Source of the DNA: Vibrio lentus
GTDB lineage: Bacteria > Pseudomonadota > Gammaproteobacteria > Enterobacterales > Vibrionaceae
Direction of reading: 5' to 3'
DNA length: 64,000 bases
Assembly (NCBI RefSeq): GCF_030409755.1
Contig: NZ_JAUFQE010000002.1
Coordinates: 2,046,001 to 2,110,000 of the forward strand
Below, one piece after another: positions 9,376 to 17,768 of the stretch (positions are counted from its first letter, which is position 1; each line of letters opens with the position of its first letter). The notes below the pieces were generated by a model. The model did not search any database. It saw only the letters and a program-made list of their open reading frames with translations, and was not told where the DNA came from. The translations under genes were made by a program, and so were the position numbers.

Positions 9376-10953
9376 ATGAAGCACTTTATGAAACCAATTG
9401 TTACCGCAGTGGTAACTTCTACACTCTCATTCAACGTACTTTCAGCAGAAATCAAAAATGTCATTCTAATGATTGGCGATGGTATGGGACCTCAGCAAGT
9501 TGGTTTATTGGAAACCTACGCAAACCAAGCGCCAAACTCCATCTATGAAGGGAAAAAAACGGCCCTTTATCAACTTGCTCAAGAAGGGGTTATTGGTTCA
9601 TCCCTTACACATCCGGAAGACGCAATCGTAGTGGATTCAGCTTGCTCTGCGACCATGCTTGCAACGGGTATTTACAGCGGTTCAGAAGTGATCGGTATCG
9701 ATTCCCAAGGTAACCATGTTGAGACAGTACTTGAGAAAGCGAAAAAAGCAGGCAAAGCGACCGGCTTGGTTTCAGACACGCGCTTAACTCACGCGACTCC
9801 AGCTTCTTTTGCCGCTCACCAACCTCACCGTTCTTTAGAAAATCAAATTGCATCCGATATGCTAGCAACGGGCGCTGATGTGATGCTATCTGGAGGGCTA
9901 CGTCATTGGATTCCTAAATCGACCAACGACAAAGGTGAAACTTATAAGCAACTTGAGCAACTGACTCAAGGTGACGTTTACCTAAAATCAAAGCGTAAAG
10001 ACGACCGTAACCTTCTTACTGAAGCAGAAAAAGACGGCTACCAATTGGCGTTTAACCGCAACATGCTAGACGACGCTAAAGGCGATAAACTACTTGGCCT
10101 ATTCGCCTACTCAGGCATGGATGATGGCATCGCTTACAGCAATAAGAAAAAGAGTGGCGAACGAACTCAGCCAAGCTTGAAAGAGATGACACAAAAAGCA
10201 CTCAACATCCTATCCAAAGATGAAGACGGCTTTTTCCTCATGGTTGAAGGCGGCCAAATAGACTGGGCAGGCCACAGTAACGATGCTGGCACCATGCTGC
10301 ATGAATTACTTAAGTTCGATGAAGCAATCCAAACTGTGTATGAATGGGCGAAAGATCGTGAAGACACGCTCGTGATTGTGACCGCAGACCACGAAACAGG
10401 TTCTTTTGGCTTCAGCTACTCTTCTAATGAGCTTCCAAAACCACAGAAACGTTCTGGCGAAGCCTTCGCTGATCGCGACTATGCACCCAACTTTAACTTT
10501 GGCGCATTCGATATTCTTGATGGTTTGTATAATCAGAAGCAAAGCTACTACGGCATGATCAGTGAATTTCAGAAACTGGATAAAGCGCAGCAAACACCTG
10601 AAAAGCTCGCTGAAATCGTCAACGAAAACAGTGAGTTCCCTATCACAGCGGAACAAGCGAAAAATGTGTTAGCGAGTAAGCCGAACCCATACCGATTGGC
10701 TCAACACAAATATTTATCGGCAGAAGAAGTGCCTGCTATCAACGATTTCGATGCATTCTTCCCTTATAACGACCGTGGCAACTTGCTTGCTCGTGAACAG
10801 GCAACAAGTCAAAACATCGTTTGGGGTACAGGTACACATACTCACACACCAGTGAACGTGTTTGCTTGGGGCCCTGCAGAGAAGATATTGCCAGTTTCGA
10901 AAATCATGCACCACTCAGAACTGGGTGAGTACATTAAACAACAAGTAAACTAG
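9376..10953 (+). CDS. Periplasmic alkaline phosphatase (PhoA superfamily)
   Basis: Metal-dependent phosphomonoesterase of the PF00245 family, 525 residues, exported by a Sec signal peptide that ends near SFNVLSA (about residue 24). Metal-binding start IKNVILMIGDGMG and the nucleophile signature VDSACSATMLATG (Ser about residue 88) are present, as are the metal ligands in VEGGQIDWAGHSND and VTADHETG, and a C-terminal THTHTPV block. It is longer than E. coli PhoA and closer to marine forms. Its product would release phosphate in the periplasm. An AAAAAGGGATA ribosome site precedes the start. Confidence 0.93.
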   Translation: MKHFMKPIVTAVVTSTLSFNVLSAEIKNVILMIGDGMGPQQVGLLETYANQAPNSIYEGKKTALYQLAQEGVIGSSLTHPEDAIVVDSACSATMLATGIYSGSEVIGIDSQGNHVETVLEKAKKAGKATGLVSDTRLTHATPASFAAHQPHRSLENQIASDMLATGADVMLSGGLRHWIPKSTNDKGETYKQLEQLTQGDVYLKSKRKDDRNLLTEAEKDGYQLAFNRNMLDDAKGDKLLGLFAYSGMDDGIAYSNKKKSGERTQPSLKEMTQKALNILSKDEDGFFLMVEGGQIDWAGHSNDAGTMLHELLKFDEAIQTVYEWAKDREDTLVIVTADHETGSFGFSYSSNELPKPQKRSGEAFADRDYAPNFNFGAFDILDGLYNQKQSYYGMISEFQKLDKAQQTPEKLAEIVNENSEFPITAEQAKNVLASKPNPYRLAQHKYLSAEEVPAINDFDAFFPYNDRGNLLAREQATSQNIVWGTGTHTHTPVNVFAWGPAEKILPVSKIMHHSELGEYIKQQVN

Positions 10954-10980
10954 CCTGAATCTTTTTTGCTCATTTCACTT

Positions 10981-11003
10981 AGCGCCCTTCGGGGCGTTTT
11001 TTG
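10981..11003 (+). terminator. Rho-independent terminator of alkaline phosphatase gene
   Basis: Short stable stem CGCCC (10983-10987) and GGGCG (10992-10996) with a CTTC-type tetraloop, followed by TTTTTTG. Confidence 0.85.
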
Positions 11004-11014
11004 TTTTAATTTTT

Positions 11015-11078
11015 AAGGCTTTAAATATTTAAGTCTTTAAGGCTTTAAATATTTAAGTCTTTAAGTCTTTAAGTCTTT
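11015..11078. repeat. Eight-copy 8-bp tandem repeat
   Basis: A contiguous array of eight 8-mers: AAGGCTTT, AAATATTT, AAGTCTTT, then the same three again, then two more AAGTCTTT. The first three units form a 24-bp higher-order repeat present twice without change. The array sits between the convergent phosphatase and ycgN-type genes, beyond the phosphatase terminator. Confidence 0.9.
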
Positions 11079-11114
11079 AAGTAAGTTTTAAATTTAGGCG
11101 ACGCCAAATAGCAA

Positions 11115-11143
11115 AACAGCCGCTAAAGAGCGGCTGTTTTTTA
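11115..11143. terminator. Bidirectional terminator between convergent genes
   Basis: Perfect stem AACAGCCGCT (11115-11124) and AGCGGCTGTT (11129-11138) flanked by A and T tracts. It serves the minus-strand YcgN-family gene. Confidence 0.85.
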
Positions 11144-11149
11144 TAATAA

Positions 11150-11587
11150 CTAGCGATTCGGATGATTCAGGATGTGGTCTTCCCAATCGACAACATCGAT
11201 TTCGTATACCACTTTGTTACGAACGCTTTCACCAGCAGCATGCATCTCTGATTTAGAGCCCGTAATCAATGGGTGCCACTCTGGAATCGGCTTAGATTCT
11301 GATAGAAGACGGTAAGCACAAGTGTCTGGTAACCAGTGGAATTCATGAATCTTGTCACGAGTCAGCTTCAAACACTCTTCACCTGAAGTAAAGCGGTTCG
11401 GGTAGTCTTTACACGAACATGTTTTGTCGTTTAACCAGCTGCACGCCACGTTGGTGTAGTAAACTTCATCGCTATCTTCATCCATTAGTTTATGTAGGCA
11501 ACACTTACCACAACCGTCACACAGTGATTCCCACTCGTTCTCGGTCATTTGCTCTAGTGTCTTTTCTTGCCAAAATGGATTCGTCAT
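11150..11587 (-). CDS. ycgN: YcgN-family cysteine cluster protein (UPF0260)
   Basis: Cytosolic 145-residue protein with the CxxCxxCC pattern [11 protein letters not shown] (Cys25, Cys28, Cys29) and a second conserved [18 protein letters not shown] block. The C-terminal region [20 protein letters not shown] is typical of the UPF0260 family. The Cys pattern suggests a metal or iron-sulphur site, but the biochemical role is not established. It is divergent from the YkgJ-type gene, which carries a related cysteine motif, so the pair may share a theme. Confidence 0.9.
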   Translation of the reverse strand: MTNPFWQEKTLEQMTENEWESLCDGCGKCCLHKLMDEDSDEVYYTNVACSWLNDKTCSCKDYPNRFTSGEECLKLTRDKIHEFHWLPDTCAYRLLSESKPIPEWHPLITGSKSEMHAAGESVRNKVVYEIDVVDWEDHILNHPNR

Positions 11588-11746
11588 AGGATTACTTCTT
11601 ACTCTTTTACTGGGGTGCGTGTTATACCGCTAGCCCATAAAAAGTTCAAGGATAATAATTGTTCATTCTTTGATTCAATCAACAGCTGTCACTCTCATCA
11701 TTTTTTGCTACTATCGCGCACCCTGTTATTTAGTGAGTTTAATTTG

Positions 11747-11995
11747 ATGGAATGTCGCCTAGGTTGTGGAGCATGCTGTGTCGCTCCAAGTATTACATCT
11801 GCTATTCCTGGAATGCCAAATGGCAAGCCTGCTGGCGTGCGCTGCATTCAATTAAATGAGCAGAACCTCTGTAAGCTATTTGGTCAGTCTTCACGCCCCA
11901 AGGTGTGTCACCAATTTAAAGCTTGTCCTGTCATCTGTGGAAAAACAGATCAAGAAGCACTTGATAACCTTATTGAGCTCGAAGCAATAACCTAA
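11747..11995 (+). CDS. YkgJ-family cysteine cluster protein
   Basis: Small 82-residue protein with Cys-rich zinc- or iron-binding pattern: MECRLGCGACCVAP near the start, then GVRCIQL, NLCKLFG, KVCHQFKACPVICG. The start at 11747 is chosen because the protein then begins right at the conserved cluster. An upstream in-frame extension to 11567 would overlap the divergent ycgN start and has no family support. Function is unknown; relatives are annotated as putative Fe-S or zinc proteins. Confidence 0.82.
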   Translation: MECRLGCGACCVAPSITSAIPGMPNGKPAGVRCIQLNEQNLCKLFGQSSRPKVCHQFKACPVICGKTDQEALDNLIELEAIT

Positions 11996-12088
11996 GAATA
12001 CTTTTCTTTTTATATATGCCCAAGATTTCACAACTTTGATAAATTTAAACTATCTTATTGATACTGGTAAAGATTAATAAGGATAGTT

Positions 12089-12778
12089 ATGAATAAATAT
12101 ATCGCAGAAATGTTCGGTACATTTTGGTTGGTGTTAGGTGGTTGTGGTAGTGCAGTCTTGGCCGCCGCTTTCCCCGATGTGGGAATTGGTCTACTCGGAG
12201 TTTCCCTCGCCTTTGGTTTAACCGTACTCACCATGGCCTTTGCTATTGGGCATATATCAGGTTGTCACCTCAACCCAGCTGTCACCATAGGTCTATGGAG
12301 TGGTGGTCGCTTTGATGGCAAAGATGTTGCGCCTTACATTATTGCCCAAGTGATTGGCGGTATTATCGCGGGTGGTGTGTTATTTGTCATAGCTTCCGGC
12401 CAAGCAGGTTTTGACGTTGTCTCATCAGGCTTTGCTTCAAATGGTTATGGTGAACACTCTCCTGGTGGTTATTCACTTACCGCTGCACTCGTCTGTGAGG
12501 TCGTCATGACCATGGTGTTCCTGTTCGTGATTATGGGCGCAACCGATTCAAAAGCACCGGCTGGATTCGCACCTATCGCTATCGGTCTTTGTTTGACCCT
12601 AATTCACCTTATCAGTATCCCTGTAACCAACACCTCAGTGAATCCTGCGCGAAGTACTGGTGTAGCTGTGTTTGTCGGTGATTGGGCTGTTTCGCAACTA
12701 TGGTTATTCTGGGTTGCACCGATTATTGGAGCCGTGATTGGAGCCGTGATTTACAAAGCAATACGTGGGAAGGATTAA
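12089..12778 (+). CDS. aqpZ: Aquaporin Z
   Basis: Six-TM inner-membrane water channel of the MIP family, 229 residues, the usual size. Both pore motifs are present: [17 protein letters not shown] near residues 54-70 and [12 protein letters not shown] near residues 185-196. It carries out fast water flux during osmotic change. A GGA-containing ribosome site precedes the ATG. The gene is convergent with recR and shares its terminator. Confidence 0.95.
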   Translation: MNKYIAEMFGTFWLVLGGCGSAVLAAAFPDVGIGLLGVSLAFGLTVLTMAFAIGHISGCHLNPAVTIGLWSGGRFDGKDVAPYIIAQVIGGIIAGGVLFVIASGQAGFDVVSSGFASNGYGEHSPGGYSLTAALVCEVVMTMVFLFVIMGATDSKAPAGFAPIAIGLCLTLIHLISIPVTNTSVNPARSTGVAVFVGDWAVSQLWLFWVAPIIGAVIGAVIYKAIRGKD

Positions 12779-12810
12779 GCATTAAATAGATAAGAGTTTA
12801 GAACAAATAA

Positions 12811-12836
12811 AAAGCCGCTCAATGAGCGGCTTTTTT
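12811..12836. terminator. Bidirectional terminator between aqpZ and recR
   Basis: Perfect stem AAGCCGCTC (12812-12820) and GAGCGGCTT (12824-12832) with A and T tracts. The tail overlaps the recR stop codon. Confidence 0.85.
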
Positions 12837-13434
12837 AGATCTTATGACGACCGAGTAAGGAGTGCGAAAGCGTGGTGCCATCCACCAGCTCTAGCTCACC
12901 ACCAACGGGAACACCATGGGCGATACGACTTGCGTTCACGTCATGGGCATTACATAGCTCAGCAATGTAATGCGCTGTTGCTTCCCCTTCAACTGTCGGG
13001 TTGGTCGCTAGAATTACTTCAGTGATATCACCACGACGTAAACGGTAATCCAAAACATCGAGACCGATATCACTTGGACCGATACCATCAAGTGGTGAAA
13101 GATGCCCCATAAGCACAAAGTAACGACCTGAATATTGGCCAGTTGCTTCAATGGCTGCAATGTCTGCAGGGCTCTCAACTACACAGATTTGACCGTTATC
13201 CTGACGTTTAGGATTGGTACAAATGTGGCAAGTATCTTCTTCAGTAAAAGTACGGCACTCATTACAATGACCAATTTCAGTCATTGCTTGGCTAAGAGCT
13301 TCAGCCAACTGTAGGCCGCCTTTTCTATCGCGCTGTAACAAATGAAAGGCCATACGCTGCGCCGACTTGGGGCCAACCCCAGGTAGACAACGTAAGGCCT
13401 CCATCAAATGCTCCAGCATATGACTGGTACGCAT
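12835..13434 (-). CDS. recR: Recombination mediator RecR
   Basis: Acts with RecF and RecO to load RecA on gapped DNA covered by SSB. The 199-residue protein begins with a helix-hairpin-helix ([20 protein letters not shown]). The Cys4 zinc finger [16 protein letters not shown] follows, then a Toprim domain ([30 protein letters not shown]). It is the third gene of a dnaX-ybaB-recR operon, the standard arrangement in gammaproteobacteria. Confidence 0.97.
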   Translation of the reverse strand: MRTSHMLEHLMEALRCLPGVGPKSAQRMAFHLLQRDRKGGLQLAEALSQAMTEIGHCNECRTFTEEDTCHICTNPKRQDNGQICVVESPADIAAIEATGQYSGRYFVLMGHLSPLDGIGPSDIGLDVLDYRLRRGDITEVILATNPTVEGEATAHYIAELCNAHDVNASRIAHGVPVGGELELVDGTTLSHSLLGRHKI

Positions 13435-13459
13435 ATTTAACCGTTCTAACTTTTAAAGT

Positions 13460-13484
13460 AACGGCCTATTCAAAATAGGCCGTT
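13460..13484. other. Strong hairpin between ybaB and recR
   Basis: Perfect 11-bp stem AACGGCCTATT (13460-13470) and AATAGGCCGTT (13474-13484) with a 3-base loop and no T tract on the minus strand. It is inside the operon, so it is more likely an mRNA-processing or stability element than a terminator. Confidence 0.5.
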
Positions 13485-13515
13485 GATAGAGACAAGTCTC
13501 TTATAAATAAGTCGC

Positions 13516-13845
13516 TTAGAAAGGCATTTTCATACCTGGTGGAAGTTGCATCCCACCAGTTACGCCAGCCATTTTCTCTTTTTGAGTCTCTTCAACACGA
13601 CGAGCTGCATCGTTGAAAGCGGCTGCGATAAGATCTTCAAGCATCTCTTTATCGTCTTCCATTAGGCTTTCATCAATATCAACGCGACGAACACTGTGAC
13701 TACCAGTAATCGTAACTTTTACAAGGCCAGCACCTGACTCACCTGTAACTTCCATATTTGCGATTTCTTCTTGAAGCTTTTGCATGCGCTCTTGCATTTG
13801 CTGGGCTTGCTTCATCATGTTGCCCATACCGCCTTTACCAAACAT
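13516..13845 (-). CDS. ybaB: YbaB/EbfC nucleoid-associated protein
   Basis: Small dimeric DNA-binding protein of 109 residues that coats DNA. The Gly/Met-rich start [20 protein letters not shown] and the [16 protein letters not shown] core are family hallmarks. The start at 13845 gives the same length as E. coli YbaB; the 13-codon upstream extension (to 13884) is not conserved. It lies between dnaX and recR in one operon. Confidence 0.95.
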   Translation of the reverse strand: MFGKGGMGNMMKQAQQMQERMQKLQEEIANMEVTGESGAGLVKVTITGSHSVRRVDIDESLMEDDKEMLEDLIAAAFNDAARRVEETQKEKMAGVTGGMQLPPGMKMPF

Positions 13846-14030
13846 GTTATTACTCTCTGGTCTAATTGGTTTATATAAAATCATTTAAGCTACTAAGGGC
13901 TTAAATGGGGGTTAAAGCTCTGTGATTCAACCCCACGAGTTCAGTTCTCTGATTTGCTTTCCAAGGATGATATGCCCATCACTAAATGAAAGATGTCTCT
14001 ATCCTGATAGAACGTTGCATTGTAGGAACG

Positions 14031-16310
14031 TTATATTGGACGAACGCTATCTCTATCAAGCTCGGCAGCAAAACGTCTTTCGATAAACTGTACGTTGGCA
14101 TCGTTCTCCAAACTGGAAAACGCGTCTTTCAACTTGCTTTGATACAGCCTTTCTCTTAATTCTAGTGGCGTTTCCCCACCATCGCCGATTTCCACACTCA
14201 AATGACACTCTTCTCCGAGCACAGCATTGAGCGACTGTAATAGCTCGCTTTGTGCACGGTCGGTATTCAAGTGAGCTTGGCTCGCTCTCAACGTTAAGGC
14301 AATCGAAGTGCCATTTTTATCAAACACTGAGTTCAACGCTAACTGTTCAACAAGCTTCGCGGTCTCTAGCTTTTGAATCGTGGCGGACCAGTCATCTTGA
14401 GCAATAGATTCTTTGAGCAATTTCTCGACCATTTCTGGTGTCTTAATATGCTCAAGCGCGCGCTTGATCTGAGTAGGTGTAAGCTCTTTGCTGACTTCTT
14501 TTACTACAGGTTTAGACGGTTTCCAACGATAAGGTTCATTATCATTGGTAACATTTTCTGTCGAAGAGGTCTTTAAAGAAGCTGGCGACACCCGCTCAGA
14601 ACCACCGTGTTGCTGAGCAACTCGGTCAAGAACTGAAGTTTTAGCTGGTGTCGCTTTAGCCTTTTTTGGCGTTGAACCTTTACTTTCTGGAGCTGCACTG
14701 CCTCTGCGTTGAGAACGCAGTTGGTGACGTAAACCACTCACTGGCGATGAAGAGCGTGCTGGTTGTTCTTGTTGCGTCGGTTCAGCGCTTGCCTGTTGAG
14801 GCTGGCTCTGATTCGTCGCTTGATTCTGCTGTGGTGGCATTTGCTGAGTCGCAGGACTCATCGCTTGCTCTGCACCGTAGCTAGGACGTTCGTCATAAGT
14901 AGGTGGCGCATCATACTGACTGTGCGGGTAATCCTGTTCTGGATAACCTTGGTTGCCTGAATGATCAGCGTAACCTTGCGAATCTGAATATTGCGCCGGG
15001 TTCTGTTGTTGATGTTGTTGCACAGGCTGCTGAACAGGAGCTTGTTGAGGCGCTTGTTGCTTTACTTGAGGCTGCGAAACCACAGGAGCCTGAACTGGTT
15101 GTCTCGAAGCTGCCATTGGCGCTGGCTGGCTTACAGGCTGAGCAACGCTTTGAGCTGGAGCTTGTCCTTGAACTGCTTGCGCTGGGCGAGTCGACTCAGT
15201 TGAGATAGCCGTCGCACTAACTTGCTCTGCAGGTCTGAATGCCAACATACGCAGAACCACCATCTCAATGCCAACACGAGCGGTTGGTGATAATGGAAGG
15301 TCTTGACGCCCTTTCAACACAATCTGATAGTACAGCTGGATATCTTGTGGGCTCAACGCTTTGCTAAGCAGTTCTAGACGTTCAGCATCAGGCTGCGCTT
15401 TATCTAAGGTTGATGGCAGCGCTTGGTACATGGCCAGACGATGCAATTGGGTCGCAAGTTGACTCAACAAGCCATCCCATTCCACGCCATTCTCGGCAAG
15501 ACCTTGGATGCAAGCCATCGCTACTTGTGGCTGCTTACTGCTGATAGCTTCAAGTAGATGAATCGCTTGGTCAGTGTCCAGCGTACCGAGCATATGAGCT
15601 ACAGTGTCTGTCTCAACATTACCGTTACCCAACGCAATAGCTTGATCCGTTAGACTCAGTGCGTCACGCATACTGCCGTCAGCAGCATGAGCAATCATAC
15701 CTAACGCACGAGACTCCGAGGTCACACTTTCTTGTTCAAGAATATGATCGAGTTGCTCGTGGATATTATCGACGCTAATCGGCTTGAGATGAAACTGAAG
15801 ACAACGTGAAAGAATCGTAACCGGAAGCTTTTGTGGATCGGTCGTTGCGAGCAAGAACTTCACATACTCAGGCGGCTCTTCTAAGGTTTTTAGAAGCGCG
15901 TTGAAACTGTGCCTAGACAGCATGTGTACTTCATCGATCAGGTAAACCTTGAAGCGACCACGTGCAGGCTTGTACTGGACGTTGTCCAAAAGCTCGCGGG
16001 TATCCTCTACCTTAGTTCGAGATGCAGCATCGATCTCAAGAAGATCAACAAAACGACCTTCATCGATCTCTTTACAGGTTGCACACTCACCACAAGGTGT
16101 TGAGGTAATGCCTGTTTCACAGTTTAGACCCTTAGCAAATAAACGGCCGATGGTCGTTTTACCGACACCTCGAGTCCCGCTGAACAGGTAAGCATGGTGC
16201 AACCTGTTCTGGCTAAGTGCATTCTCTAATGCTGTTAAAACATGGGCTTGACCAACCACTTCTTTGAATTTGGTTGGTCGCCATTTTCGCGCTAACGCAA
16301 GATAGCTCAT
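14031..16310 (-). CDS. dnaX: DNA polymerase III tau (and gamma) subunit
   Basis: Clamp-loader ATPase and replisome organiser, 759 residues as tau. The AAA+ domain has Walker A FSGTRGVGKTT (about 43-53), the zinc module CxxC...C (CGECATCKEI) and Walker B/DEVH (YLIDEVHML, about 123-131). Domain III reaches about residue 365. A long low-complexity Gln/Pro-rich linker (about 370-530) follows, then the tau-specific C-terminal domains IV-V that contact DnaB and the polymerase alpha subunit. A slippery heptamer in codons 548-550 predicts a shorter gamma product (see separate entry). First gene of the dnaX-ybaB-recR operon. Confidence 0.97.
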   Translation of the reverse strand: MSYLALARKWRPTKFKEVVGQAHVLTALENALSQNRLHHAYLFSGTRGVGKTTIGRLFAKGLNCETGITSTPCGECATCKEIDEGRFVDLLEIDAASRTKVEDTRELLDNVQYKPARGRFKVYLIDEVHMLSRHSFNALLKTLEEPPEYVKFLLATTDPQKLPVTILSRCLQFHLKPISVDNIHEQLDHILEQESVTSESRALGMIAHAADGSMRDALSLTDQAIALGNGNVETDTVAHMLGTLDTDQAIHLLEAISSKQPQVAMACIQGLAENGVEWDGLLSQLATQLHRLAMYQALPSTLDKAQPDAERLELLSKALSPQDIQLYYQIVLKGRQDLPLSPTARVGIEMVVLRMLAFRPAEQVSATAISTESTRPAQAVQGQAPAQSVAQPVSQPAPMAASRQPVQAPVVSQPQVKQQAPQQAPVQQPVQQHQQQNPAQYSDSQGYADHSGNQGYPEQDYPHSQYDAPPTYDERPSYGAEQAMSPATQQMPPQQNQATNQSQPQQASAEPTQQEQPARSSSPVSGLRHQLRSQRRGSAAPESKGSTPKKAKATPAKTSVLDRVAQQHGGSERVSPASLKTSSTENVTNDNEPYRWKPSKPVVKEVSKELTPTQIKRALEHIKTPEMVEKLLKESIAQDDWSATIQKLETAKLVEQLALNSVFDKNGTSIALTLRASQAHLNTDRAQSELLQSLNAVLGEECHLSVEIGDGGETPLELRERLYQSKLKDAFSSLENDANVQFIERRFAAELDRDSVRPI
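14656..14667 (-). promoter_or_regulatory. Programmed -1 frameshift site in dnaX
   Basis: On the coding strand the codons CCA AAA AAG GCT contain the heptamer A AAA AAG (14667-14661) in exactly the phase used in E. coli dnaX. A -1 slip reads GGC and then TAA (14658-14656), giving a 551-residue gamma product. An AAAGG Shine-Dalgarno-like stimulator lies 10-14 bases upstream. A perfect 8-bp inverted repeat, GGTGTCGC (14647-14654) with GCGACACC (14585-14592), could form the downstream structure. Confidence 0.8.
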
Positions 16311-16327
16311 GAATAATTCCGAAAGGA

Positions 16328-16873
16328 TTAGTGACCGTCGAATTCGCAGATGCTAAACACTTCAAGATCTAAACCTTGTAAGCGTTTTTCACCACCGATT
16401 TCTGGAAGGTTAATAACGAATGCAGCGTGCTCTACCACACCGCCAAGTTGACGGATCAACTTAGTTGTTGCTTCAATCGTACCGCCAGTTGCTAGCAAGT
16501 CATCAACCATAAGTACTTTATCGCCTTCAACAATTGCATCCGTATGGATTTCTAACGTATCAGTGCCGTACTCAAGCTCATAAGATTGTGCCACGACTTC
16601 ACGAGGTAGCTTGCCCGGTTTACGAACAGGAACAAAACCAACACCTAGCTCTAAAGCTAAAGGTGCACCAAACAAGAAACCACGAGCTTCAGTGCCCACG
16701 ATCTTAGTAAAGCCCATGTCCTTATAAGTTTCCGCTAACAGTTCGATCGTCGCTTTGTACGCGGCTGGATCTTCCATCAAGCTTGTCACGTCACGGAATA
16801 AGATACCCGCTTTTGGGTAATCAGGAATGGTTTTGATGCTTGCTTTGATCAGAGCGATTTTTTCTGTGTTCAT
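16328..16873 (-). CDS. apt: Adenine phosphoribosyltransferase
   Basis: Purine-salvage enzyme converting adenine and PRPP to AMP. It is 181 residues when started at the ATG at 16873; a GTG 12 bases upstream would add four residues. The PRPP-binding loop [13 protein letters not shown] lies near residues 122-134, and the [18 protein letters not shown] start block is characteristic of Apt. The stop is 17 bases upstream of dnaX, so the two genes may be co-transcribed. Confidence 0.95.
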   Translation of the reverse strand: MNTEKIALIKASIKTIPDYPKAGILFRDVTSLMEDPAAYKATIELLAETYKDMGFTKIVGTEARGFLFGAPLALELGVGFVPVRKPGKLPREVVAQSYELEYGTDTLEIHTDAIVEGDKVLMVDDLLATGGTIEATTKLIRQLGGVVEHAAFVINLPEIGGEKRLQGLDLEVFSICEFDGH

Positions 16874-17036
16874 AATCTTATGCACTTCATTAGGCCGCTT
16901 TCCAAACTCTCATTAACGAGTCGAACACGTTAATGCACTGGATTAAGGAAAGGTACGATTGGTATTCATTGCAACGAGAGTCATAACTCTGATTGCTGAA
17001 ATAATAAACGCCCGCTATTGAAGCAGGCACACTGGC

Positions 17037-17435
17037 TTAATGGTAGTGATTTTCTTTGCTGTCAGCAACCAACTCATGGGTTGGAAGTCGCATAAACCAT
17101 GTGAGAAGAATAACAAGTACACAAATTAGGAAGGCCTTGACCCAAATGATCGGGGCAAAGTAGATCGATAACGCAAAACTCAACAAGATAAAGAATACGC
17201 CACGCGTTTTAACTTGTTTGGTCACAGCACCATGTTGATACCAATTGTTCAGTAGCGGGCCGAGCGTTTTATGCTCATGCATCCATTTGTGAACTTTAGG
17301 ATTACTTCGCATGAAGCATGCGCTAGCAAGAAGGAGGAAAGGTGTTGTGGGCAGAACAGGTAAAACAATACCTAAAACCGCGAGGAATATACAAAGGCCA
17401 CCAGCAATATTCAGGCTTAGAACTCGAACGCTAAT
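17037..17435 (-). CDS. ybaN: YbaN-type inner membrane protein (DUF454) with probable ATT start
   Basis: Small membrane protein of unknown function, 132 residues. The family core GIVLPVLPTTPFLLLASACF starts at about residue 22, followed by MRSNPKVHKWMHEHKTLGP. These match DUF454, as in E. coli YbaN (125 residues). The first ATG (17312) would delete the first third including this core. Upstream the frame stays open, and an AGGAGG lies 5 bases before an in-frame ATT at 17435-17433; I see no ATG, GTG or TTG there. I therefore place the start at ATT, a rare but known initiator (infC, pcnB). Three to four TM segments are likely. Confidence 0.8.
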   Translation of the reverse strand: MSVRVLSLNIAGGLCIFLAVLGIVLPVLPTTPFLLLASACFMRSNPKVHKWMHEHKTLGPLLNNWYQHGAVTKQVKTRGVFFILLSFALSIYFAPIIWVKAFLICVLVILLTWFMRLPTHELVADSKENHYH

Positions 17436-17482
17436 TGTGGCCTCCTTGAGTTGGCTATCATAGATTGACTAAAATAACTTAA

Positions 17483-17620
17483 CTAGAATGTTGCGTAACC
17501 ATTGAATACACGAATCAACGTTAGTGTTGCTGGTAGCAATGGAATCATTAAAAATGCGGCTAAAAAACCGAGAAAATAGAATACATTAAACGGGTCTTTA
17601 AAGTCTTTGTTATCTGCCAT
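17483..17620 (-). CDS. Small predicted membrane protein (45 residues)
   Basis: Frame of 45 residues starting MADNKDFKDPFNVFYF with one clear hydrophobic span (about 14-36, FYFLGFLAAFLMIPLL...) and a short C-terminal tail ending NGYATF. The ATG has a weak AAGAAGC ribosome site. I do not recognise the family. It lies alone between ybaN and rssB. The codon pattern and the clean signal-less single-TM layout support a real small protein, but conservation would have to confirm it. Confidence 0.55.
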   Translation of the reverse strand: MADNKDFKDPFNVFYFLGFLAAFLMIPLLPATLTLIRVFNGYATF

Positions 17621-17768
17621 GATTGCTTCTTATTTTTGTTAGTAAAGGTAAGTATCTGGCGAACCAAACCCTCTTTGCTAAATCGACATTTAACAAAAAA
17701 GGCATAGCCACACCATTTGCGCAACTATACCTTAATCAATTATTCACAAAAACCGAGGAAAAATAGGG

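Noticed and set aside
11567..11746. N-terminal extension of the YkgJ-type protein
   Set aside because: Would overlap the divergent ycgN start and shows no conserved sequence; the family starts at the Cys cluster.
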